Shown: positions 8,983 to 17,541, numbered from the stretch's first letter. The stretch: DNA of 43,671 bases from Azospirillum sp. (GCA_027483805.1 JAIXTS010000379.1:1-43671); one strand, 5' to 3'. The notes: generated by a model not told the origin, from the letters alone. Program-made: numbers and translations.

Positions 8983-11055
8983 GTGACGTCCAAGAAGAAG
9001 CTGTCATCCCTGTTGGGCACCACCATCCTGGCCGTTGGCCTGGCCGGCCTTCTGTCCGCCTGTGGCAAGGAGGAGAAGGCCGCCGCGCCGACCGCCACCA
9101 CGGCGCCGGCGCCGGAACTGATCGCGCGCAAGGATCTGTTTGGCAATCCCAGCCGCAGCGGCGCCAGCATCAGCCCCGATGGCACCAGTATCGCCTTTCT
9201 GGCGCCGCGCGACGGGGTGATGAATATCTGGGTGGCCCCCATCGGGCAGATCGACGCGGCCAGGCCGCTGACCGCCGACACGGAACGGCCGATCCGCCGC
9301 TTCTTCTGGGCACCCAACGGCACACAGGTCCTGTATTTGCAGGACCAGGGCGGGAATGAGGATTTCCTGCTCTATGGCGTGGATGTGGCCACGGCGGAAA
9401 CCAAATTGCTGACCCCGTTCGAGAAGACGACGGTGCAGATTGTCGGCGTGTCGGACAAGGTGCCCGATGCCATTCTGGTCGGGCTGAACAACCGCGACCC
9501 GCGCTGGCATGATGTGCATCGGCTGGATCTGAAGACCGGCCAGCTGACGCTGGTCTACAAGAATGACGGCTATGGCGGCTTTGATGCCGACAAGACCCTG
9601 ACCCTGCGCCTGGCCAGCAAGCCGCTGCCCGATGGCGGCATGCAGGTGGAACGTATGGATCCCGGCGGCAAGACGACCTCCATCCTGACCATCGCCGCCG
9701 ATGACGCCCTGTCCACGGGCATTTCCGGCATTCCGGTCGAAGGCGGGGTGGCCTATCTGCTGTCCACCGCCGGCCGGGACAAGGCGGCGCTTTATACGCT
9801 GGACCTGAAGGACGGATCGACCAAATTGCTGGTCGAAAGCGACAAGGCCGATATTGGCGGCATCCTGACCAATCCGGAAACCGGTGCGGTCGAGGCCTAT
9901 AATGTCGATTACCTGAAGGAGGAATGGATCCCGGTGGGCGATGCGGTGGCCGCCGATATCGCCTTCCTGAATGACCAGGCCAAGGGCCAGTGGGCCGTGA
10001 CCAGCCGCAGCCGCGACGACAATCTGTGGACCATCGTCATCGACCGGGTGACGGAGCCGGCGGCTTTCTGGCTTTATGACCGCAAGGCAAAGACGCTGAA
10101 CAGGCTGTTCACCGTCCGCCCCAACCTGGAAGGCAAGCCCCTGGCGCCCATGCAGGCACTGGAAATCCCGTCGCGCGACGGCAAGGTGCTGGTCAGCTAT
10201 CTGACCCTGCCGCCGGGGGCGGATGCCAATGGCGACGGCACGCCGGAAAAGCCCCTGCCCCTGGTGCTGAATGTCCATGGCGGGCCGTGGGCGCGCGACG
10301 GCTATGGCTATAACAGCGAGCATCAGTGGCTGGCCAATCGCGGCTATGCCGTGCTGTCGGTGAATTTCCGCGGCTCCACCGGCTTCGGCAAGGGCTTCAC
10401 CAATGCCGGCGACAAACAATGGGGCCGCACCATGCATGATGACCTGATCGACGCCGTCGACTGGGCCATCGGCAAGGGCATCACGCCCAAGGACAAGGTC
10501 GCCATCTATGGCGGATCCTATGGCGGCTATGCCACGCTATGGGGCATGACCAACACGCCCGACCGCTTTGCCTGCGGTGTCGATATTGTCGGTCCCTCCA
10601 ACCTCAACACGCTGCTGGCCAGCGTGCCGGCCTATTGGGCGGCCTTCTTTGAGCAGCTGGCCCGCCGCGTGGGCGACCCGCGCACCGAGGAAGGCCGGGC
10701 CCTGCTGACGGAACGGTCACCGCTGACCCATGTCGACAAGATCGCCAAGCCGCTGCTGATCGCGCAGGGCGCCAATGATCCGCGCGTGAAGCAGGCGGAA
10801 TCCGATCAGATCGTGGCCGCCATGAAGGCCAAGAATATCCCCGTCACCTATGTGCTATACCCGGACGAAGGCCATGGCTTCGCCCGGCCGGCCAACCGCA
10901 CCAGCTTCTATGCCGTGGCGGAAGGTTTCCTGTCGCACTGCCTGGGCGGGCGCCAGGAACCGGTGGGCAGCGATTTCGACGGGGCCAGCCTGCAGGTCCT
11001 GGAAGGGGCGGATTATGTGCCCGGCCTGAAGGAGGCGCTGGCCGCGAAGAAGTAG
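8983..11055 (+). CDS. S9-family peptidase lipoprotein (prolyl oligopeptidase / dipeptidyl aminopeptidase type)
   Basis: An exported serine peptidase of 690 residues. It starts at the GTG at 8983, preceded by AAGAAGGA. The N terminus SKKKLSSLLGTTILAVGLAG-LLSAC is a lipoprotein signal with lipobox Cys near residue 28. A beta-propeller follows (about 50-400, repeats such as SISPDGTSIAFLAPRDGVMNIW). The alpha/beta-hydrolase domain has IYGGSYGGYATLWG (Ser512), AQGANDPRVKQ (Asp599) and YPDEGHGF (His631), a complete catalytic triad. The family removes dipeptides or short peptides, often with Pro or Ala at P1; the exact specificity is not readable. It stands alone in orientation and spacing: TetR ends 178 bases before it. 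A likely role is degrading imported or periplasmic oligopeptides. Confidence 0.92.
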   Translation: MTSKKKLSSLLGTTILAVGLAGLLSACGKEEKAAAPTATTAPAPELIARKDLFGNPSRSGASISPDGTSIAFLAPRDGVMNIWVAPIGQIDAARPLTADTERPIRRFFWAPNGTQVLYLQDQGGNEDFLLYGVDVATAETKLLTPFEKTTVQIVGVSDKVPDAILVGLNNRDPRWHDVHRLDLKTGQLTLVYKNDGYGGFDADKTLTLRLASKPLPDGGMQVERMDPGGKTTSILTIAADDALSTGISGIPVEGGVAYLLSTAGRDKAALYTLDLKDGSTKLLVESDKADIGGILTNPETGAVEAYNVDYLKEEWIPVGDAVAADIAFLNDQAKGQWAVTSRSRDDNLWTIVIDRVTEPAAFWLYDRKAKTLNRLFTVRPNLEGKPLAPMQALEIPSRDGKVLVSYLTLPPGADANGDGTPEKPLPLVLNVHGGPWARDGYGYNSEHQWLANRGYAVLSVNFRGSTGFGKGFTNAGDKQWGRTMHDDLIDAVDWAIGKGITPKDKVAIYGGSYGGYATLWGMTNTPDRFACGVDIVGPSNLNTLLASVPAYWAAFFEQLARRVGDPRTEEGRALLTERSPLTHVDKIAKPLLIAQGANDPRVKQAESDQIVAAMKAKNIPVTYVLYPDEGHGFARPANRTSFYAVAEGFLSHCLGGRQEPVGSDFDGASLQVLEGADYVPGLKEALAAKK

Positions 11056-11101
11056 GGATGTGGACCCGGCGCTGTCTCCGACAGCTTGGCGCACGCCGCA
11101 T

Positions 11102-11135
11102 GGGCGGTACGGCGATTGTCGCCGCCGTACCGCCC
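11102..11135. repeat. 13-bp hairpin after the S9 peptidase gene
   Basis: GGGCGGTACGGCG (11102-11114) and CGCCGTACCGCCC (11123-11135) are perfect reverse complements around an 8-base loop. Its right part shares the 15-mer GTCGCCGCCGTACCG (11118-11132) with the two repeat copies at 11625 and 11739. No T-tract follows, so it is not a standard intrinsic terminator. Confidence 0.7.
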
Positions 11136-11141
11136 GTCGGT

Positions 11142-11158
11142 ATTACCTGCAAGGTAAT
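11142..11158. repeat. 7-bp hairpin upstream of the small membrane-protein gene
   Basis: ATTACCT-GCA-AGGTAAT, perfect arms with a three-base loop, about 64 bases before the ATG at 11222. It could be an operator or a leader stem; the A/T-rich arms contrast with the neighbouring GC-rich hairpin. Confidence 0.45.
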
Positions 11159-11221
11159 CGCAAGGCCCCCGCCGGCAGCGGCATGATCCGGCCATCGCAA
11201 AGCAAGACGATGGAGAACATC

Positions 11222-11614
11222 ATGGGTATCAGCGTTTTCACCCGCCAATTGCTGTTGGTCGATGCCGCGACCTGTGCCGCAGCCGGGCTGCTGTTCACGG
11301 CTGGCGCCGGGCTGCTGGAGCCGCTGCTGGGCCTGCCGGGCTGGCTGCTGATGGAAGCCGGCATCATGCTGTTCCCGGCGGCGCTGCTGGCCGGCTTTGC
11401 CGGGCGTCGGGTCGGGGTGGCCAGCGGGCCGGCACGGGTGATGGTGGCCCTGAACCTGGCCTGGGTGGTCGCCAGTCTGGCCCTGCTGACAACCGGCTGG
11501 ACCACCCCGCTTGGCACCGGGTTTGTCCTGATCCAGGCCATTGCCGTCGGCGCCCTGGCCCTGGCACAGATCATCAGCCTGCGCCAGCGGGCCGGTCTGG
11601 CGCCGGCCGCATGA
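11222..11614 (+). CDS. small four-helix membrane protein of unknown function
   Basis: The 130 residues look like four transmembrane segments: LLLVDAATCAAAGLLFTAGAGLL, LLMEAGIMLFPAALLAGFAG, VMVALNLAWVVASLALLTTGW and GFVLIQAIAVGALALAQIISL, separated by short charged turns (GRRVG, LRQRAG). The ATG at 11222 is preferred over one at 11210 because GGAG lies eight bases before it. I do not recognise a family. It is flanked on both sides by related palindromic repeats and converges with the nucleoside hydrolase gene. Confidence 0.75.
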   Translation: MGISVFTRQLLLVDAATCAAAGLLFTAGAGLLEPLLGLPGWLLMEAGIMLFPAALLAGFAGRRVGVASGPARVMVALNLAWVVASLALLTTGWTTPLGTGFVLIQAIAVGALALAQIISLRQRAGLAPAA

Positions 11615-11624
11615 GGGGCGGGCC

Positions 11625-11668
11625 GGCGGTCGCCGCCGTACCGACGGTCAAGAATGTTGACCGTCGGT
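11625..11668. repeat. 44-bp palindromic repeat, copy 1
   Basis: Matches 11739-11782 in 43 of 44 positions. Its 3' half is a perfect 12-bp inverted repeat, ACCGACGGTCAA (11640-11651) and TTGACCGTCGGT (11657-11668), with loop GAATG. Its 5' half holds GGCGG-TCG-CCGCC. It lies 11 bases after the membrane-protein stop codon. Confidence 0.85.
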
Positions 11669-11718
11669 CAATCTTTCATGCCCTCAATCGCCGGCGCCCC
11701 TATCCATGGGCTTGGCTA

Positions 11719-11734
11719 CGCGCCACGTGGCGCG
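11719..11734. repeat. 16-bp perfect palindrome between the two repeat copies
   Basis: CGCGCCACGTGGCGCG is its own reverse complement. It lies in the 70-base spacer between the 44-bp repeat copies, and with them makes a compound block of symmetric DNA. Confidence 0.6.
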
Positions 11735-11738
11735 CGGC

Positions 11739-11782
11739 GGCGGTCGCCGCCGTACCGGCGGTCAAGAATGTTGACCGTCGGT
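11739..11782. repeat. 44-bp palindromic repeat, copy 2, overlapping the nucleoside hydrolase 3' end
   Basis: Second copy, period 114 bases, one A-to-G change relative to copy 1. On the minus strand its hairpin encodes the last seven residues (YTDGQHS) and stop codon of the nucleoside hydrolase, so the repeat contributes coding sequence. Confidence 0.85.
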
Positions 11783-12736
11783 ATAATGGCCCGCCAGATC
11801 GCCGAACAGGCGGTCATAGAAGGCGTTCGTGTCCTTGACCCGGACCATCACCTCCACGCTGCCGGCACCGTCCGGCAGCAGCAGGCCCGCGCCGATGCCG
11901 GTTCCTTCCTGCACGATATGGGTCTGGGCCCGCAGGGTTTCGAAAAATTCCGGATAGAACAGGCCGGCGACGGCCGTAGGATCATGCAGGAAGGCGCCGT
12001 CGGTGTGGAATTTCGGCTTGTCCAGGTGATAGGGCGCGTTCAGCATCAAGGCCACCTCCCGTCCGAACCGCGGCAGGGCGCGGGCGGCGGCCATGCGGGC
12101 GGGGTTGGAGATCAGCTGATGCGTCACGTCGGCCGGCGCCAGCAGCACCGGCACCCCGCCATTCAGCACAGACTGCGCCGCCGCCGCATCCATCCAGAAA
12201 TTGAATTCCGCAAAGGGCGTGACATTGCCGCGGCGCACGAAGTTGGGCGGCAGCGGGGCAAAGGACCCGCCCATGGCCACGATGCGGGCGATGCGGGCAT
12301 AGGCGTCGGGCGCCCGTTGCCGCAACAGGGCCAGGTTGGTCAGCGGGCCGGTGGCCACAAGCGTGACGGTGCGCGGCGGACAGGAACGCAGTGTCTGCGC
12401 CATCCAGCCGATGGCATCCGGCGAGGCGGCATGGCGCAGCGACGGGGCCAGCACCAGGTCGCCCAGCCCGGATTCCGCAAAGGCCCCATCGCCCGGCGGC
12501 GGTTCATCCTTGCCCAGGGGCGCCTTAGCCCCGGCATGGACGGGAATGTCGGTCGCACCGACATGGTCCAGGAAGGACAGGGCATTGGCCGTGGTCCGGT
12601 CCAGGGTCACATTGCCATTGACGGTCGTGATGCCCAGCACCCGCGCCCGATGGGGCAAAGCCAGCACCCACATCCAGGCCAGAAGATCATCGGTACCGGG
12701 ATCACCGTCCAGGATCAGGGAAAGGGGCTGTGTCAT
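11762..12736 (-). CDS. nucleoside hydrolase (inosine/uridine-preferring family)
   Basis: Hydrolyses the N-glycosidic bond of ribonucleosides for salvage. The 324 residues begin with SLILDGDPGTDDLLAWMW (calcium-binding Asp cluster at 10, 12, 16 and 17; the family consensus is DTDPGIDD), followed by GITTVNGNVTLDRTTANA and VTLVATGPLTNLALL plus IVAMGGSF in the middle, and FNFWMDAAAAQSVL further on, matching the IUNH fold. Base preference is not readable. No strong Shine-Dalgarno is seen before the ATG at 12736. The last residues are encoded by a palindromic repeat, suggesting that an older stop was replaced when the repeat inserted. No nucleoside transporter gene is adjacent. Confidence 0.88.
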   Translation of the reverse strand: MTQPLSLILDGDPGTDDLLAWMWVLALPHRARVLGITTVNGNVTLDRTTANALSFLDHVGATDIPVHAGAKAPLGKDEPPPGDGAFAESGLGDLVLAPSLRHAASPDAIGWMAQTLRSCPPRTVTLVATGPLTNLALLRQRAPDAYARIARIVAMGGSFAPLPPNFVRRGNVTPFAEFNFWMDAAAAQSVLNGGVPVLLAPADVTHQLISNPARMAAARALPRFGREVALMLNAPYHLDKPKFHTDGAFLHDPTAVAGLFYPEFFETLRAQTHIVQEGTGIGAGLLLPDGAGSVEVMVRVKDTNAFYDRLFGDLAGHYTDGQHS

Positions 12737-12820
12737 CGGGCCATACGATCAGGTGGTTAAAACGGACCCCAGATTAGGGCGCTTTGGCCCCGGCGGGGAA
12801 GAGGGATGGCGGATGGCGCT

Positions 12821-14767
12821 TCAGGCCACAAGCCGGTTGCGTCCGGCGCGGCGGGCGTCCTCCAGCCGGTGTTCGGCCAGACGGACCATATCGGCGGGAC
12901 CGGTCATGGCGGGATCAAAGCGGGCAAGGCCGGCGGACAGGGTGACGATGCCATGGGCGCTGGCCTGATGCGGCAGGGCCATGACGGTCACCATGTCAAG
13001 GATCTGCTGCACCTGTCCCTCCAGCAAGGCCGGCTCCACCGCCGTCAGGATGATGGCCAGCCGCGCCCCCCCATGCCGGTAGACACGGTCCCCCTGCCCC
13101 ACCTGTCGCGCCACGGCGCGGAACAGGGTGCGCAGGACCTGATCCCCGGCGGCATTGCCATAGGCCTCATTATAGGTCTGGAAATGATCGATATCGGCCA
13201 GGACCAGGGCGAAGGCCGCCTTGCCCTGGCGACGGCCCAGATCAAAGACACCCCGCAGGTCGGCATCGAAGGCCCGGTGGTTATGGGCGCCGGTCAGACC
13301 ATCATGCAGGCTCCATTCCTCCAGCTGCTTGTTGGCGGCGTCCAGTGCCTCCGTCCGCAGCGCCACCTGTTCGGCCAGACTGTCGGCGGTGTCGCGCACC
13401 CGGGCGGCCATATCCTGGAACGACCGGGCCAGCAACCCGATCTCATCCTTCGCCGATATTGGCAGGGGGGCCTGCCCGTCAGCCACGGCGGCATATTCAC
13501 CGGCCGCCACCCGTTCCGAAGCGGCCTTCAATTGCAGGATGGGGCCGGCCACCTGCCGGCGCAGCAGGATGAAGACCAGGGTCAGCATGGCCAGGAAATA
13601 GGCCGCGCCCATGGCCATGATGGCGCTGGCGGCCTGATGCGCCTTGGCGGCCACCAGGGATTTGGGGTAGCGCGCGATGAACCACCAGTCGGGGCCCTGC
13701 AGCCGCGTCACCGCCAGATAGGCCCCATCTTCGGCATCCTCCACGATCCAGACATTGTCGGGCGGACCGGGGTCGGCCTTGCGCCGTTCGACACTGTCGC
13801 GGATCAGGGCATGGATCCGCAGCAGGCCAGGATCGCCCAGCCTTTGCAGGTTGATGGTGGCCAGTTCCTTGCGCAACCGGTCCATCCAGAGCGGATGGGC
13901 CACCAGATGCCCGTCCGCCGCCAGCACAAAATTATAGGAGCCGGGCCGGTGATCGGTGATCAGCCGGTCCATCAGGTCATTCACCAGCACATCGTGGCTG
14001 GCATTGATCAGGTGTTTGCCCTGGTGATCAACCGGCAGCTGATAGGTGACCATCCAGGCCTTGGCTGTATGGTCATGATAAAGCGGTGTCCAGACCGGCA
14101 GACGCTGCGGGTTTTCGGCCATCAGGGTGGAGCGCACGACGGAAAAGGCGGTGATGTCCAGATCGGCCTTCACCTCCCGGCCCCAGGCAAAGCTGGGCCA
14201 GTACATCAGCATGGCATTTTCCGGTGTGCTGATGGTGGTATTGATGAAACGGTTCTGCCATGCGGGTCCGTATTCAGCCAAAAGATGATAGGACAGGATC
14301 AGGCGCCGTTGCAGTTCTGCCGGAATATTTTTCTGATTGTTGCCAATGAAACCGGACATGCCCTTGTGCAGGATACCGTCGCGATTGACAACACCGTCGA
14401 AATATTCACGGCCCAGACGGGTGGCGCCATCATCGCCCCGCTGGAAAAACCTGTCGAAATCCGGGTTGGGCAGGATGGAGGGATCGGCGTAGAGCGCCAG
14501 GAACTGGTCGCGGAACGTATCCATATTGGCCGCTGCCAATTGGAAAATGGCGCTTTCGGTGCGGCCACGTTCCAGCAGGTGGGCCTTCAGGCTGTCCAGC
14601 GCCTCCCGTTCCTCCCGGTCGTAAATGGTTGAATAACCGATGGCCGTGAGGGCCAGGACGATCAGCATGGACCAGCCGGCCAGCCGCACGACGAAGCCAC
14701 CCAGCAGGGTACCCGACAGACGCATCAGGGGGGCCGGCACCCGCGATCCAGCCTTGCTCACCTCCAC
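12821..14767 (-). CDS. membrane sensor protein with HAMP and degenerate GGDEF domain
   Basis: The product has 648 residues from the GTG at 14767 (GGAAAGG eight bases upstream; a TTG at 14800 is less likely). Order: N-terminal membrane segment (VRLAGWSMLIVLALTAIGYSTIY, about 20-45); a large periplasmic sensor region of about 290 residues, probably a double Cache domain (YNFVLAADGHLVAHP, WWFIARYPKS); a second membrane segment (AIMAMGAAYFLAMLTLVFILL); a HAMP helix pair (PILQLKAASERVAAGEY); then a GGDEF domain with HDGLTGAHNHRAFD and LADIDHFQTYNEAYGNAAGDQVLR. The signature loop reads GGARL (566-570) in place of GG[D/E]EF, losing the metal-binding and catalytic acidic residues, so diguanylate cyclase activity is unlikely. 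No EAL domain is present. It may act as a c-di-GMP-independent or partner-binding sensor. Confidence 0.88.
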   Translation of the reverse strand: MEVSKAGSRVPAPLMRLSGTLLGGFVVRLAGWSMLIVLALTAIGYSTIYDREEREALDSLKAHLLERGRTESAIFQLAAANMDTFRDQFLALYADPSILPNPDFDRFFQRGDDGATRLGREYFDGVVNRDGILHKGMSGFIGNNQKNIPAELQRRLILSYHLLAEYGPAWQNRFINTTISTPENAMLMYWPSFAWGREVKADLDITAFSVVRSTLMAENPQRLPVWTPLYHDHTAKAWMVTYQLPVDHQGKHLINASHDVLVNDLMDRLITDHRPGSYNFVLAADGHLVAHPLWMDRLRKELATINLQRLGDPGLLRIHALIRDSVERRKADPGPPDNVWIVEDAEDGAYLAVTRLQGPDWWFIARYPKSLVAAKAHQAASAIMAMGAAYFLAMLTLVFILLRRQVAGPILQLKAASERVAAGEYAAVADGQAPLPISAKDEIGLLARSFQDMAARVRDTADSLAEQVALRTEALDAANKQLEEWSLHDGLTGAHNHRAFDADLRGVFDLGRRQGKAAFALVLADIDHFQTYNEAYGNAAGDQVLRTLFRAVARQVGQGDRVYRHGGARLAIILTAVEPALLEGQVQQILDMVTVMALPHQASAHGIVTLSAGLARFDPAMTGPADMVRLAEHRLEDARRAGRNRLVA

Positions 14768-14881
14768 GGCCGCACCCTTTCCGCTGCATCCAGGAGGCAA
14801 AGGTTATCTTTGTGTGTTTGCTGTGGTCAAGCCATGAAAGCGAACTGAGGGTGCGCGGGACAATTCATTGAAAGGGGCTGC

Positions 14882-15979
14882 TCAATGTGTGGCCGGCATC
14901 TTGGGCCGTGGCTCGCCCTTGATCATCCCCTTGCTGCGGTAAAACCGCTCCGCCCCCGGATGCAGGGGCACCGACAGGCCGGACAGGGCCGTCGCCAGCT
15001 GGATGGACCGGCCACGCGGGTGGCCATTATCCAGCATGGACCGGGTCTGGTCGTTCCACAGGGCGGCCGTGATGTCATGCACCAGTTCCGGTTTCAGATC
15101 ACCCCGCACCACCCAGACGGCCCCTACCCCCAGGCTGCGCGTGGCGGGCACCCCGTCATAGGTGTCGGCGTCGATCCGCGCCTCTGTGAAGTGCGGCAGA
15201 CGCTTCATCAGCTGGGCCGCGCGCGCATCATCGAACGGGACCAGGGCGATGGGGATGCGCCGGGCCAGGTCGGCCACCGCCGGCAACGGATAGCCGCCGA
15301 CGATGAGGAAGGCGTCCAGCTCGCCCGCTTCCAGCCGGTCACCACCGGCGGCGGGGCTGAGATAGAAGGGCTTCACGGTCTTTTCCGACAGGCCATAGGT
15401 GGCCAGCAGGGCGCGCGCCGTGACCAGGGTGCCCGACCCCTGTTCCCCCAAAGCCACCCGCTTTCCTTTCAGGTCGGCCGGGCTTTTGATGCCGGAACCG
15501 GCCCGGGTGACAAGGTGGATCGTCTCTGTATAAAGGTTGGCGATGGCCCGCAGGTCGGGATAGGGCGTTTTCTGGAACGGGTCCGCGCCATTCATTGCCA
15601 GATGCGCAATGTCCGCCTGGACCAGGGCCGATTCGAGCCGGCGGGAACGCATCAGGCCGATATTGTCGACCGCCCCCGAGGTCGCCTGGGCCACCACGAT
15701 CAGCCCCGGCACACCGCAGGCCCCGCCCCGGTCGCAGGGACGCGATCCCGGCGGGTTGGACACGGCATTGGCCAGAAGCCCGCCGATCAGGAAATAGGTG
15801 CCGCCCGTGGTGCCGGTGCCGATCTGGAAAAACCGGACCTGTTCACCTGTCGGCGCGGCCAGGGCGGCCGGTGCGGCCAGCAGGCCAAGACCCAGGCCCA
15901 GAAGGGTTCGTCGTCGCAGGCAGACGGAAGTGATGCCGGCTTCGGGCGGGAGTGTCGGAGGGTCCGATGGATTGGGCAT
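14882..15979 (-). CDS. TAXI-family TRAP transporter solute-binding protein
   Basis: The protein has 365 residues. The N terminus has a twin-arginine-like signal, CLRRRTLLGLGLGLLAAPAALA, cleaved near residue 40, though the preceding 20 residues are unusually long. The mature part begins with FFQIGTGTTGGTYFLIGGLLANAVS and continues with VVAQATSGAVDNIGLM and DIAHLAMNGADPFQ, then GKRVALGEQGSGTLVTARALL, all typical of TAXI (TRAP-associated extracytoplasmic immunogenic) receptors. AAGGAAAGG precedes the ATG. The usual fused TRAP permease gene is absent on either side, so it is an orphan receptor here. The ligand is probably a small organic acid or amino acid, but this is not shown. Confidence 0.85.
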   Translation of the reverse strand: MPNPSDPPTLPPEAGITSVCLRRRTLLGLGLGLLAAPAALAAPTGEQVRFFQIGTGTTGGTYFLIGGLLANAVSNPPGSRPCDRGGACGVPGLIVVAQATSGAVDNIGLMRSRRLESALVQADIAHLAMNGADPFQKTPYPDLRAIANLYTETIHLVTRAGSGIKSPADLKGKRVALGEQGSGTLVTARALLATYGLSEKTVKPFYLSPAAGGDRLEAGELDAFLIVGGYPLPAVADLARRIPIALVPFDDARAAQLMKRLPHFTEARIDADTYDGVPATRSLGVGAVWVVRGDLKPELVHDITAALWNDQTRSMLDNGHPRGRSIQLATALSGLSVPLHPGAERFYRSKGMIKGEPRPKMPATH

Positions 15980-16116
15980 GATGAACGCCCTTTCCTTGCT
16001 GGCTAACGATCATCTCATCGTGCGCGCGCCATTGCCGGGACGCAACCGGTACGGACACGAAATGGTATAGGGGACGACAAAAGTCGGGGCCTGTGGCCGA
16101 TATCCAACGATTTTTG

Positions 16117-16716
16117 TCACAAAACATTCACCAGCATCAGCAGGCCCAGCAGGGCGATCAGTGCGCCGGCCAGCCGCGAGGCCTTGCCTCCGCCCAGTTG
16201 ATACAGGGTGGCGGACAGGCCGACGCCCGACGACATCACCAGCACACACCCCGCCAGCATGCCGGGCCAGAACAGGGCGTTGCGGGTGACCGGCCCGCCC
16301 CATTGCGACAGGCTGATCCCATGCAGGGCGCCGACAATGGCGGCCAGGATCAGCCCCACGACCGACGGCAGGGTCAGTGTCGCGGCCAGCAGCCCGCCCA
16401 GCACCACCAGCGAGGCTTCCAGCGCCAGACCCGTATAGGGCAGGTGCAGGCCCGTGCGGGTCAGCAGCCCGGCGCCCAGGCCGAAAGCCAGCGCCAGCCC
16501 CGCCCCGGCCCCCGGCGTGCCCCGCCCCTGCATGTCCAGCCACAGACCCAGCCCCAGCAGGCCGAACAGATGCACATAGGTCAGCACCGGCCCGGCCAGA
16601 CCGGAGGAGAAACCCGGCGGCACGGAGGCAGCCAGCACCGCGCCCGGCAGCAGCGCCAGGGCAAGCAGGGTCAGGCAGGTGGCGATGGGCAGGCGCATGG
16701 GCAGTCCCGGTGGCAT
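16117..16716 (-). CDS. HupE/UreJ-like membrane protein with lost metal-site histidines
   Basis: The product has 199 residues from the ATG at 16716, with AAGGA about eight bases upstream. It has a signal segment (ATCLTLLALALLPGAVLAA) and about six transmembrane helices. The order and spacing match HupE/UreJ proteins, which move nickel or cobalt. The first family motif, HPxxGxDH, aligns with GPVLTYVH (42-49), keeping only the last His. The second, HGHAHG-like, reads HGISLS, keeping only the first. Metal transport by the usual residues is therefore doubtful. No hydrogenase or urease gene is nearby. It lies 137 bases upstream of the TAXI gene on the same strand and could be co-transcribed. Confidence 0.7.
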   Translation of the reverse strand: MPPGLPMRLPIATCLTLLALALLPGAVLAASVPPGFSSGLAGPVLTYVHLFGLLGLGLWLDMQGRGTPGAGAGLALAFGLGAGLLTRTGLHLPYTGLALEASLVVLGGLLAATLTLPSVVGLILAAIVGALHGISLSQWGGPVTRNALFWPGMLAGCVLVMSSGVGLSATLYQLGGGKASRLAGALIALLGLLMLVNVL

Positions 16717-16884
16717 CGAACCCGTCCTTGATGGAGGCAAGCTGTGTGCCGGGTCAAGGGCATGGCGATCCACCCCACCCGCCCCGACGCGACCCCGCCA
16801 TGGCCAATGGCCCCTACCCCCCGTCCTTCGATCGCGCTATGTAGGGGCGGTGGCCGTACGGGTGACCGACCGGAGAGAGACGTG

Positions 16885-17541
16885 ATGAAGCTTTATGGTG
16901 TCCTGCTGAGCCCCTATGTCACCCGGGTGCTGCTGGCCATCCGGCACAAGGGGCTGGACATTCCGCTGGTGCCGCCGCCGGGCGGCGGGCTGAAATCACC
17001 CGAATATCTGGCCATCAACCCCTATGGGAAGATGCCGGCGCTGGAGTGCGATGGCACGGCCATCATCGAATCCGAGGTGATCTGCGAATTCCTGGACGAG
17101 CGGTTCCCCGACAGGCGCATCCTGCCGGGCAGTGACCTGGACCGGGCGCGGGCCCGCATCATCAGCCGGGCCGCCGATCTTTACATCCTGCCGTCGCTGC
17201 TGGGCCTGCTGGGCCAGATGAACCCGGCCACGCGTGATGCCCGGCTGGTGGGCGAAAAGCTGGCCGAGCTGAAACGCGGGCGCGACGGGCTGGAAACCTT
17301 CATCAGCGGCCCCTGGTGCATGGGCGACCAGTTCACCCTGGCCGATTGCGCCATGGTCCCGGCCTGTTTTTTCCTGGAAAAATTCCTGCCGGCCTTTGGC
17401 GGCATCGACATGTTCGCCGACCATCCGCGCATGGGCGCCGTCTGGCGCCATGCCCAGAACGACCCGATGGTGGCCAATCTGCTGAAGGAAATGAACGGCG
17501 CGCTGGATGATTTCATGCGCCGGCGTGCCGCCAACGCCTGA
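16885..17541 (+). CDS. glutathione S-transferase family protein
   Basis: The protein has 218 residues from the ATG at 16885 with GGAGAGAG upstream. The N-terminal thioredoxin-like domain reads MKLYGVLLSPYVTRVLLAIRHKGL, then INPYGKMPALE and IIESEVICEFLDERFP, containing the cis-proline (K-M-P) and the glutathione-binding E-S pair. The helical C-terminal domain has FTLADCAMVPACFFLE, the family N-capping box region. Ser9 or Tyr11 of the SPYVTR motif is the likely thiol-activating residue. The substrate is unknown; neighbours give no clue. It is divergent from the HupE-like gene and followed by a 184-base gap before the S46 peptidase. Confidence 0.9.
   Translation: MKLYGVLLSPYVTRVLLAIRHKGLDIPLVPPPGGGLKSPEYLAINPYGKMPALECDGTAIIESEVICEFLDERFPDRRILPGSDLDRARARIISRAADLYILPSLLGLLGQMNPATRDARLVGEKLAELKRGRDGLETFISGPWCMGDQFTLADCAMVPACFFLEKFLPAFGGIDMFADHPRMGAVWRHAQNDPMVANLLKEMNGALDDFMRRRAANA

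Noticed and set aside
12806-14632. 608-codon plus-strand open frame opposite the GGDEF sensor
   Set aside because: Antisense shadow; the minus-strand frame has two membrane segments, HAMP and GGDEF landmarks.
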